A DNA stretch of 64,000 nucleotides from Nothophaeocryptopus gaeumannii. Lineage: Eukaryota > Ascomycota > Dothideomycetes > Mycosphaerellales > Mycosphaerellaceae. Made by a program: the position numbers and the translations under genes. A model generated the notes under the pieces. The model was given only the letters and a program-made list of their open reading frames with translations, had not been told where the DNA came from and searched no databases. Positions 11,549-21,500 of the stretch are shown here, one piece after another. Position 1 is the stretch's first letter. Each line of letters opens with the position of its first letter. Location of the stretch: positions 2,356,001 through 2,420,000 of the forward strand of contig JASISA010000001.1 of assembly GCA_031771865.1 (NCBI GenBank), in the 5' to 3' direction.

Positions 11549-11872
11549 ATGTCTCCGTGGACCAACCGGCGCAACACAGGCTACACGTACTTGAGACCAG
11601 CAACAAACAGGGAAGTTCTTCGACACCCGAATCAATTCTCGGCACGTAGTGTCGCAGATGCTCGCCGTCGATACCGAGCTCGAGTTGCCTGGCTCGTGTG
11701 GCTCGCTCGAAAACAACAGATCTTGGAACAGATAGGGTCGACCATTCGGAGATTGGAGGTGGACGCGGCCAGACTTCCTTTCCACGGTTCGAATCGTCTC
11801 CTGACCGAAGCTGACGTATTGGAAGGGATGACTGCAATCGGAGAAGGGAGCTCAGGGACGGAAGATGTGTAG
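11549..11872 (+). CDS. Hypothetical small basic protein, 107 aa (array unit A)
   Basis: An ATG-started ORF beginning MSPWTNRRNTGYTYLRP and ending SSGTEDV. The middle is Arg/Ala/Leu-rich and predicted helical (DARRRYRARVAWLVWLARKQ). It contains STIRRLEVDAAR followed by LLTEADVLEG. Parts resemble segments of the next three ORFs on the same strand. A TATA-like element lies about 130 bp upstream. No known domain is recognised. It is the only member of the array with a proper ATG and no internal stop, so it is the likeliest real gene. It may be lineage-specific or a chance ORF. Confidence 0.4.
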   Translation: MSPWTNRRNTGYTYLRPATNREVLRHPNQFSARSVADARRRYRARVAWLVWLARKQQILEQIGSTIRRLEVDAARLPFHGSNRLLTEADVLEGMTAIGEGSSGTEDV

Positions 11873-12072
11873 GGAGAAGGAGTAGGAGGGCCGTTCGCTC
11901 ATGCATCGCTGGCCGAGCGTAATGGACGTCTCAATCGTGAAAAGAGTGAGAAGAGCGCAGGCCGCTTTTGAGGAATACATCATTGAAGCTATCAATCTCA
12001 TTCATACAATGAAACGGCAAAGCCTCTCTCAATTCATTCCATAAACAATCACTACTCACGCCGCAAACGCTC

Positions 12073-12321
12073 GTGCTACAAAAGAAACCCTGGAGCCGAG
12101 CAACACTTCAGTTTCCTGAGACCATTAGAACCCTCAAAAAGCCTCATCTCACTCAGCAGACCGGAGGACGTCAGGTCCGCTTTCAGTCCCATACGCCTGC
12201 CCGAGCGTTCTCGAACGATCACATGATCGACGTGGTTTTGGCGACGATCGAACAACTGGAAACAGAGGAGGCTGGACGGCCGATGAGACCATCTTGGGTC
12301 CTGACAGAGGTAGACCTATGA
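12073..12321 (+). pseudogene. Short ORF, possible decayed copy (array unit B)
   Basis: An open frame without an ATG at its 5' end; it opens at a GTG. It contains ATIEQLETEEAGRP and VLTEVDL, which line up with STIRRLEVDAARLP and LLTEADVL of unit A in the same order and at similar spacing. The upstream half is not alignable by eye. No domain is recognised. It could be a decayed paralogue or part of a spliced gene not resolved here. Confidence 0.25.
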
Positions 12322-12546
12322 CAAGAGGAATCTGAAGCCTGGAGAGAGGTAGTGGTGGAGGGTCAGGTAGATGGCGCAGCAGGGCGAGGATGAGTGAGGG
12401 AAGCATTGGAGGATGAGAACTACAGAGGACCAGGAAACGAAACATGCAATGCAGCAGTCTTTTAGGTAGGAAGCGAAATCACTCTTCCATCAATCGATCT
12501 TGACGATCTCGAATGCCCGTCAATCTCCAGATGTGCATGTCGAGCC

Positions 12547-12942
12547 ATGCACAAAAGAACGCTGCAAATAGTCTCATCACGACGACATCGCAAGAAGAAA
12601 ACAAACGAGCTGGGCAAAGGCAAAGGTAATCACGATCCAAAATCTGGTCACAACCAGAAGAAAGAATATCCTAGGAACCAGGAACGACAAGCTCGTTTCC
12701 GTCGTCCAGATCAATTCGATGCGATGGAAGAATAACATCGGTTGTCGCGACAAGCCCAGAGCCGGTCAAGGGCGACGTTGTTTTCTTTGAGACTTAAACA
12801 GCTTATGACAGCGCACCCCGAACGGCTGCAGTTAGAGGATATACAGCGGGCAGAGCAGGACCACGGCGCTGAGAGAATTACAGAGCAGGCTGAGCCACCG
12901 GCAACGAGATCGCAGAAAGATAGCGTCGATGAGAGCAGTTGA
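12547..12942 (+). pseudogene. Short ORF with internal TAA (array unit C)
   Basis: Starts at the ATG at 12547 with a Lys/Arg-rich segment and reaches RFRRPDQFDAMEE, then a TAA at 12733-12735. The same frame continues without further stops for 69 codons (HRLSRQAQSRSRATLFS onward) to a TGA at 12940-12942. RRPDQF corresponds to RHPNQF in unit A, and both are followed by an Arg-rich helix. The continuity on both sides of the TAA suggests a nonsense mutation in a once longer frame. Confidence 0.25.
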
Positions 12943-13092
12943 TCTGAGGAGCATGAGCCTGCGTAGCTGGCTCGTTTGATCTGTGAGGCTTGAAATTGAG
13001 CCAGATGATCTTGGATCCCAGATCTTTCATCAGGTATATGAAGAAGTCGCCCCTTTCAACCCGCTCTTTGATTTGCATTTCTGTCTCGAAAG

Positions 13093-13416
13093 GTGTCCAA
13101 TAAGTTCAAAGACAGTCTAACTAACTCCAGAAATGCAGCTGTCTTGCAGGATCCGGATTCCCCAACCCCTCGAGAGCGACAAGGACGCCCGACTCAAGCC
13201 CGATTCAACATTCACCAAGTGGAATGTGCCCTGGCATCGAATTCCATGCCACTTTCGTACTGGGTGTATCAGCTTCAAGAATCGCGAGCAGCTCAGCAGC
13301 AGGCTGAGCAAACGCACCAGATGGAGCAGCCTGGGCCGTCGAACGTGGAATCGGATGATGGAGCTCCGAAGAAGACGAGGGGACCACCAAATGTGGAATT
13401 TCTGGTCGATGAGTAA
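13093..13416 (+). other. Short ORF (array unit D)
   Basis: A 107-codon open frame that opens at a GTG, not an ATG. The centre reads RFNIHQVECALASNS and the C-terminal half is Gln/Glu/Pro-rich. It lies at roughly the same spacing from unit C as the other units from each other (about 0.5 kb). Resemblance to the other units is weak. Coding status is unproven. Confidence 0.2.
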
Positions 13417-13461
13417 TGAGGAGATAGGCAGCCAAAACCCTCGTAACCCATGACCTCCATA

Positions 13462-14613
13462 TCAAAAACCCATCGTCCCATCGCCAATATCCTGCAGCAG
13501 AAAACACCAGTACCCCTCCCTCAACTTCCCAAATGGCAAAAGCACAGCTCCAATCGTCCTCCTCGAACAAAGCATATCATCTTCTGGCAACCCCTCAACC
13601 ATCAAAGCCCACTCTGCGACAATCTTCACCAGCTGAGCAGGCAATCTCTCTCCAAACGCCAACCAAACATTCCTCCTTACCTCCTGATGCGCATGTTCTT
13701 AAAGCAGTGCGAGAAGAAGAATATGCGCTCGATGGAGACATCTATCAGTTAGCGCTTCCTCGGGCGATTCAACGTCGAAAAAGCATATATCCTCTCGATA
13801 AGCTGCGTAGAGTTCGCGAAATCCCGAGGCGCAGTCCATATACATCTTTTGCTCCTCCTCAATCTCCATGCGTCGAACACATTGCTCTAGAAACATGAGC
13901 ATTGCATCTGGAGAATTGCGTTTGACGATATCGCCATCATAAGATAGAGGGTCGATTTTCGCTCGGAGGACAATTGCAAAGAGGAACGCCCTGGCTGACG
14001 GGTCGGAGGATGCGAGGAGGATGGCGTTGAAGTATTGGAGTTTGCGAATGATGATGTTGGGCGTTTCGTCAGCGGGTGAGAAGTCAGGTTTTTCGCGGTC
14101 GATGTAGGCGAGAGTGATTTTTCGAAAGTAGGCGGTGAAGGAGAAGACGTCTTTTGGTGCGTGGGTGATGGATCTCTGATGGATCTGCACCGAGGACTCC
14201 CTTCATGTAATCTTGTCAGTCTCCGAAGAGCTCTTTCATTTGGGAGATGTCCAGTGTGAGAAGATCGCCTCTCTGGTACCAGTAGTCATCATCCACTGCA
14301 AGTCCTGCGCTCTGATCTGTCACAGCGTTCGAGAAGACTAGCTTGGCTTGCTCCAAGAACGCTTGTGCTTTTTGCATACTTTCGTTGAGGATTCTCTCAA
14401 CGATACAAGTGCTTCATGTCGCTTGCGGTGATCAGGGTGCTGCCTCTTATGTTCCGGTAGAAAAGGGAGCAACTCGTTGTACCTTCATAGCTGTTTGTTC
14501 AACTCCTCGACAGACAGATATCTGCAGTCGATGGGCTCCTTTTCCATTTCCACACTGCGGGCTTTGCTGGTAGTCTCTGTGCCCCCTGCTGGGCTGCGCG
14601 TGTTAAGGTTCAT
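13462..14613 (-). pseudogene. Multiply broken gene of unknown family
   Basis: From the ATG at 14613 the frame reads MNLNTRSPAGG to a TGA at 14485-14487, and continues in the same frame with RYNELLPFLPEHKRQ. The frame shifts near 14396-14404 to one reading QKAQAFLEQAKLVFSN. A TGA at 14216-14218 follows, then a second shift near 14165-14195, where a gatccatcagagatccatca near-duplication sits. A 160-codon open stretch runs to a TAA at 13699-13701, after which the same frame continues with EHAHQEVRRNVWLAFGERLP to a TGA at 13462. Coding-like sequence flanks every lesion, so this is a decayed gene. The helical central part has no domain I recognise. Confidence 0.6.
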
Positions 14614-14899
14614 GTCCGGTGCGGTCTGTAGCTAGGTCAATGCGAACGACGAGCGTGGAAGGACTCAAAGCAGTTGGGTGACCAGCATGCAGAAACATTG
14701 GTGAATTTGCCTGCTGTCAATGGCATCAAGGACTGAAGGGCGCAGAGGGGATTGCCGCAACTATGTTTGGTCAGCTCTTAAGTGTCACGCTAGTTAAAAC
14801 TCAGCTGTAGATTGGGTCCGGCACTTTGCGCGCCACCATAATGTCTCGTCCATGCGATGAGTTTGCGCAGATTGAACATTCGTCCATTTTGTAGATCTT

Positions 14900-16640
14900 C
14901 TAAATGTATTTGTAGGGGTTCATAATCCCGTTCTGCGCATTCAATCAGTACACTTCCTCTCATCTCATCACAATCAGACACATCACTTACCGGATCATAC
15001 AAATCCTTAATCTGCCTCATCAATTTAATCATGGTCTCACTCCTCGAATACCCAACAAACTCCTTCTTCGCCAACCCTAACCCATGTTCCGCCGAAATAC
15101 TCCCATTCCTCTTAGCAATCCACTCATAAACCCATGGCTCCAAAGCCTCTTCTACCTCCTTGTCATACTTCCTCGCACAAACATTCAAATGCAGATTCGA
15201 ATCTCCCATATGTCCATACCCAATCACATCCAATACGGGCTTGCTCTCGTCTCCGGAGTCCATGAGTCCGTTTTCTTGGAAGCGGGCTCGACATTCGGAT
15301 ACGAGGTCGTAGAGTTGCGGTAAGGGGATGGAAAGATCGTATTTGTAGACACCGCCGAAGTGTTGCGATGCTTCGGAGACGCCTTCACGGCAGGCCCAGA
15401 GGTTTTGAGATTGAGTTTCGTTTTCGGCGACGACGCCGTCGGTGACAATCTCTTCGCCCATGACGTGTTCGAGGAAGGTGTTAAGTTTTTCGCTGTCGTG
15501 TTCGGCGTTGGAGCCGGAAGTTTCGATAAGGCAGTAGAAGGGATGTTCGTTTTCGAGAGGTAGTTTGTTCCCAGAGGCGCGGGCGTAGATCTTTTGAGAG
15601 TTAGAGTCCATCAATTCGAAGGCGGAGAGAATTTCTTGGAGTTGATTTTTGGCTTCTTTGAAGGCTTCTTGCACTTTTTCGTAGGACTCGAGGCCGAAGT
15701 AGGCGACGTTTACTGCAGGTGATCTTCGAGGGCAGATAATAGAGACTCCAGTTACGATGCCGATTGTGCCTTCGCCTCCAATGAAGAGCTGCTTCAGGTC
15801 ATATCCGGTGTTGTTCTTCCGCAGTTTACTGAGATCATCGACGATAGTTCCGTCTGGCAGCACTGCTTCCAGGCCAAGCACGTTGCCGTGCAAGCTGCCA
15901 TATCGCAGTAATCGCAGACCTCCTGCATTTGTCGCCACATTACCGCCAATCTGACATGTACCCTTTGCTCCAAGGTCAAGCGGGAAGATATGGCCATGCT
16001 CCGCAAGATGATTATCTGCCGTCTCGAGAACAACACCAGCATCTGCCACAAAGATACCCGAAACATCATCGAAGTCACGGATCTTGTTCATGCGTGCCAG
16101 GTTGATAATGATCTCGTCAAACACCGGAACCGAGCCTCCCACAAGCCCCGTGTTGCCACCTTGCGGGTTTACAGCAATTTTCTTGTCATTACAGTACTTC
16201 AATATCTTACTGACTTGCTCCGTGGACTCTGGCTTCAGCACAAGCTTGCAGTGTCCCCTGTATTTTCGCATCCAGTCCGCGTTGAAGCCCTCCAGATCAT
16301 CGCTCGCATCTTGACTGATACCATCGATGATAGCATTGTCTGCTCCCAGCACATCTCTGAAGAACTTGACATCGTCTTTCGTGAGCTCTTTGAATCGCGA
16401 GTCTCTTTGGATGTTCGGGTACGAGTCGGTGGTGTACTTGATCTGCTTCTTCTCGCTGGTACCAGATCTTGATTCGGGAGGGTTATCTTCAGCATTGGAA
16501 GCTGAGGTCGTCGCCTGGGCATGTTGCCATCTGGATTGCTGAATCGACCACGCGGGCCGAAGGTGAATCGGCTTTTGGAATGTTCTGTTGGCGATCTGTA
16601 TGCGCCGGAGGGCGGGCAGACATCTGTTGACGACGGGCAT
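14900..16640 (-). CDS. dld2: Mitochondrial D-2-hydroxyglutarate / D-lactate dehydrogenase, 560 aa
   Basis: FAD-linked oxidase of the DLD2/D2HGDH type, which oxidises D-2-hydroxyglutarate (or D-lactate) in the mitochondrion. Exon 1 (14991-16640) begins with an Arg-rich presequence (MPVVNRCLPALRRIQIANR). It contains the FAD-binding PQGGNTGLVGGSVPV and GTCQIGGNVATNAGG, and the C-terminal metal-site segment GYGHMGDSNLHLNV and AEHGLG. A 58-nt intron (14933-14990, gtaagt) leads to a 33-nt last exon (14900-14932) encoding NGIMNPYKYI, the canonical family ending. Reading through the intron replaces this with an unrelated tail, so the micro-exon is strongly supported. Divergent from the proteasome alpha4 gene with 322 bp between. 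Confidence 0.93.
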
Positions 16641-16962
16641 CGTTGCTGTGACCCCTGAGTCGATCTATGGTCTCTGTGGAATTATATTGCTTTGGTGTAA
16701 GAAACATCTGGATGATCGTTTTCGCGTGAGGTCATTGAGGTGCTCAGCTTTCGGCTCACGTTGCCGAAGCTCCCCAGCTTCCATGCATCTCAAAGCAACT
16801 GCGCGTCGACCGTCGCCTGGAGCTTCACGAGAAACATCAGAACATCAACGACAAACACATCAACCACCATCAAACCGATCATACACCACCGAACCAGTAT
16901 AAATCTCTCAACCTGTGATCGCTTGATCTTCCACAGCCAGTACCAGCAACAAATCCTCCATC
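16641..16962. promoter_or_regulatory. Divergent promoter, dld2 / alpha4
   Basis: A 322-bp gap between divergent housekeeping genes. No proteasome-type GGTGGCAAA element was seen on either strand. Other elements are not recognised. Confidence 0.4.
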
Positions 16963-17903
16963 ATGGCGTCAGGCTACGACCGGGCGCTCTCCGTCTTCTC
17001 CCCCGACGGCCACGTCTTCCAAGTCGAATACGCCCTCGAAGCCGTCAAGCGCGGCACCTGCGCCGTAGCCGTCAAAGGCACCGCCAAAGACGACCAAGTC
17101 GTCGTCCTCGGCTGCGAGAAGCGATCCGCCCTCAAACTGCAAGACACGCGCATCACGCCCTCCAAGATCTCCATGGTCGATACTCACGTCTGCCTCGCCT
17201 TCGCTGGTCTCAATGCGGACGCCCGTATCCTGGTGGACAAGGCGCGGTTAGAGGCGCAGAGTCACCGGTTGACGGTCGAGGATCCAGTGTCGATTGAGTA
17301 CATTACCAAGTATGTGGCTGGTGTGCAGCAGCGGTACACGCAGTCAGGAGGTGTGAGACCGTTTGGTATTAGCACGCTCATTGTCGGGTTTGATCCGGGT
17401 AGCAAGGAGGCGAGGCTGTATCAGACCGAGCCGTCTGGTATCTACAGTGCATGGTACGTTCAAGCCCAACAACCCCTACACATCTCGTCCTCTCAAACCA
17501 TCCTAACACTTCTACCAGGAAAGCAAACGCCATCGGCCGCTCCTCCAAAACCGTTCGCGAATTCCTCGAACGCAACCACAAAGACAACATGACACGCTCC
17601 GAAACCATCGAACTCACCATCAAATCCCTACTCGAAGTCGTACAAACCGGCGCCAAGAACATCGAGATAGCCATCATGGCACCAGGAAAGACGGTTGAGA
17701 TGCTGCCATCAGAAGACATCGAGAAAGCGGTAGAGAAGATCAATAGCGAGAAGGATGCTGCGGCTGAGGCGAACGCCAGCCGGAGAGGAGGAGCGCGGGC
17801 AGGAGGGACTGCCACGGGTGATGCGGCGGCGAGTGCGCAGGGCCCAGAGCAGGTTCTTGCTAGTCGGCCAGCTGGGGAGGGGAGCGGTGCGCCTCCAGAG
17901 TAG
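16963..17903 (+). CDS. PRE6: 20S proteasome subunit alpha4 (PSMA7/Pre6), 291 aa
   Basis: Alpha-ring subunit of the 20S core. It starts MASGYDRALSVFSPDGHVFQ, the alpha-type N-terminal signature, followed by VEYALEAVKRGTCAV. AKLQD-like, LTVEDPVSIEYITKYVA and YTQSGGVRPFGIS segments match the alpha4 subtype. Exon 1 is 16963-17453 and the intron is 17454-17518. Exon 2 (17519-17903) restores AWKANAIGRSSKTVREFLE. The C-terminus after the usual Glu/Lys-rich helix runs on for about 45 residues of Ala/Gly/Arg-rich low complexity, longer than the human subunit as I recall it. The stop is TAG at 17901. Confidence 0.94.
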
Positions 17904-18569
17904 ATGAAGCTACCAAAAGCATGGTGAGAGCGGCGTTCGATGGAGTCAACACGAAGAGCAGGACCAGCGAGCATGTACATTATACACCTTCGCAGCGTCT
18001 GCGAAGAGAACGAAACGGACATGCATGGTACAATACAGTATTGACTGAAATCAGGACAAGTCTCTGCTGCGTTCATGAACAAATTCCAGGTGGCTGTGGA
18101 CATGGAAGCAGCTCAGTGAGTGATTTCTCTTCCATTCGTTTGCCATTCCTAGACTACATGCTCCTTCGCCGTTCCACGGCGTTTGTTTACCGCCACTCGA
18201 AGGTGCGTTTCTCGCACGTACATATCCTCACACTCCACCGAAATTGGTGGAATTACAGAGTACAGTTGATTTCCTTTCGCACATCGTTCGTTGCCCCTCG
18301 CTCATGGTATCAAAAACGCAAAGAAATCCCATTCCCTACCAGTACAAATCTTCAAACACGCATTACGCCTCTTTCAGCCTGACCTATGCCGTACAAGCCC
18401 AGTACACGCGCCAAAGTATGTCCGAGAATGTTAAGATTGGTGTATCGAATGCAGTCGGTCGAATGAGAGCGAACGGCGTTCCATCATTCGGTTGCCTCTG
18501 AGTATGTCGTAGTGATGCAATCTGTCAATACCGTCAAGGAGACCAGGAATCGCCTCTCGTGAAGTTATG
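17904..18569. other. Convergent 3' region, no gene seen
   Basis: A 666-bp gap between the convergent alpha4 and demethylase genes. Short ORFs near 18240-18500 lack coding character. It probably carries both 3' UTRs. Confidence 0.5.
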
Positions 18570-21500
18570 CTATAACTTATGCTCTTCAGCCTTGACAGTA
18601 GCATCTCCAGTAGCGGCGGCCATCGATGGATCGTGGCTGTCCTGCATTTGGACATCGCCACTCTGCTGAGGAGCTGTAGTAGGCGCGCTAGTCGGCAGCT
18701 CCTTGCTCTCGCGAACGTCGCCAGTGCCGTCCAAAGCCATTGTGTCATCTTGGTCGTGCACCAGGTCGGCAAAAACGCTGTCCATGGCGGCTCCAGCGCT
18801 CTGCTGGCTACCTCCAAAGCCTGGGCTGTTGATGCCAGCACTCGTTGTGAAGCCAGTGTGCACTGCGGAAGACACCTCGGGCTGCTTTGGCGAATCGAAC
18901 ATGTTACCTGGCATGCCGCTAGGAATTGGTCCAGGACCTTGCCCGCCTGAGAAGCCGGGACTAGATACTCCGCCAGCATTCGGAAGATCTGGACGTAAGC
19001 TCGAAGGCTCGAAAACATGATGCGGCGTTGGTTCGAACATGTTGTTGCCGAAGCTTGGAGGAGGCGATGGACCTTGTGATTGGTAGCCATATCCGAACTG
19101 CGCCGGAGACCCAAGACGTGGAGCCTGCGAGTTTGGTTGTTGAAATGCATCTTGCGCATTAGGGAACATCGAAGGGTCGCGGGATCCCGTGCTTGCCCTC
19201 ATCCGCTGCCCGGGTGTGTCATAACCAGAACCAGACATGTGCGCAGCCGGTGTCGGCAGAGTGTTTACCTTTGCCTTGAATGTGTCCAGATCAGTAGTGA
19301 ATGCAGGATCATCCAGTTCAAGCACGGCCTTGACCTTGAGTAGTCGATCACGGTTGGCATGCGGCTCTTGCGCGAGGAAATCGTCCACAATTGCGTGGCC
19401 ACACAATCTGCCAAGCACTTGCACTGCGAGTGCGGTCAAGTGCTTCTTGATCTGTGGCTGTGGCGTCTGCCCAGGCTGATACGGGCCCGCAGATCCAGAA
19501 GATCCAGGTAAGCCGGGAGTGGCAGAGCCAGTAGGAGAGGCACTGCTTCCAGCTGGTTGGAGCGGCTTGCTGCCAAGACCAATAGGCATTCCCATCATGC
19601 CTTCTGATTGCTTCCTCTTTGCAACATGGGGCTTCATCTTGTACTGAGTAGGCAGATCGTCCGGATTCGTAATGCCGAGCTGGGCCATGAGTTTCTGCTG
19701 TTTGGTAGGACGCGGCTTTCGAGTGGAGTTCGACACATCGTTAATTGGCGGTGCTTCTGGCGCAACCTTCGCGAGCTTGTGCAAGTGCTGGCGAAGGTAG
19801 TTCGTCTCTGGAGCCAGAAGGATGTCGGCGCCTTCAAGTTTGCGCAAGTAAAATCGCAGAATGCCAACTTCTTCAGGAGTTGGATCCATTGCCGGCTCGA
19901 CAACTGGCCTGATGTACTCTCGGAAGTTTTGACCGTGCTCGCAGATGTTACCTAGAGTCTGCTCTTCTTCTGGTTGGAATGGCAAGGTCTCCAGCTCGTC
20001 TTGCCAAGCCTGCAGGTCCTCTAGCTTAGGACGAGCAGCATCTCGTGGGATCTTGATACGCCAGTCGCAGATCGGGCAGGTGTACTTATCATCCTCCTTC
20101 ACCTTGCCACGAGCAATCTTGAGACACTTCCCGTGATACCACTCATGACACAACTCGCACTCAATCATCATACCAGCTTCCTGTTTCCGGCAGATACAGA
20201 AAACATCTCTGCTAGAGTTGCTTCCTTCGGTGACCGGAGCAGCCTCCTCGGGAGATGCAGCGCGGGATGAAGGCTCGACAGGTCCCCTAGGCTTGTCGTT
20301 CAGGTCAAAGCATGACTCGTTGCGTTTGTCCACCTGTTGCATATGCTGGTGAAGAATGTGGAGTGGCGCATTCGCCTTACCGAAGAGCTTCTTGCCACGG
20401 CGCATCCAGTCTTCGTGTCGCTTCGACTCTTTCTCGAGGTCGATTGTCCCGTTGGGCTTACTTTGCAGCTCGTCAAGCGCATCCATGACCTCCTTCATCT
20501 CGCGGTAGTGAGGCCTATTCCGGAACTCTGGATCCTTACTACGCTCAACAAGCGAGTGGATCTTGTCTTGGATCTCGCGCTGCTTCTTCAAGATGGCATC
20601 GACCTGGGCCAGTGTTTCCGGCGTGACAGGTAGAGTCGACGCTTGTCGCGAGAGTGCATCGAGCTGCTGGTAGTGCACTTGCTCGACAGCCATGAGCTCT
20701 TTGGCCTTCTGCTCCCACAGCTCGCCTTGAGCTTTGTGTTCTCTGAAGAAGCTCATATTCGGATTGGTCTCGGGAACACCAAGCTCGACTCCAGACTCCA
20801 GAAATTTGGCGATATCGCTCAATGTGTGCTCTTGACGGCCTGTCTCAGTGCTTGGTCGTTTAGCCTGTGCCTCGTCATTCCAGCGAAGGCGCTTGAGGAC
20901 TTTCTCGATGTTCTCGATTTCGGTCATGTCAACGTGGAACTCTTTGCCACGGGTGAGCAGATCGTCAAACTCCTGCGTGGTGTTGGCAAGAATGTTGTTT
21001 AATGCCTGGTTCGCGTCCTTCTGGAATTCTTCGATGCTGTCCGCGCGCTCTCGCAGCGTGGTGATTTCGGTGCAATCGAACCCGATCTTGTCCGCACTCT
21101 CCAGAAGGTTGTAAATGTTCGAGATCTTGCGCAGCTCCTTCTCTCGTTCTTCTTGCTCTGCAGCCTTCGTGCCCTTCCGCCATACTTTCTCGCTCTTACG
21201 CCGACTCGTCTGCTTGCGGGTGATGTAGGAAGTGGCCTCCTCGACCCACTCATTGCACCTATCCACGAAGCGTCGGAGGTCAGGGAGTTGCGGCAACTCA
21301 TACTGGATCTTGTCGCCCTCGGTCAGCAGCGTCCTAAGATGCTTCAAGGATGGTCGAGGGTTTTCGTCAAGCTCCTTGTCGACTTTGGCAGCCCAAACTT
21401 CTGGGATGTTCGCTTTGTCCACGACCTTCTGTACTGTCGTCTTCAGAGCATCATCCGACATGCGGTAAGAGAGCACGTGCTCGCCATTCTGCCCCGAGTA

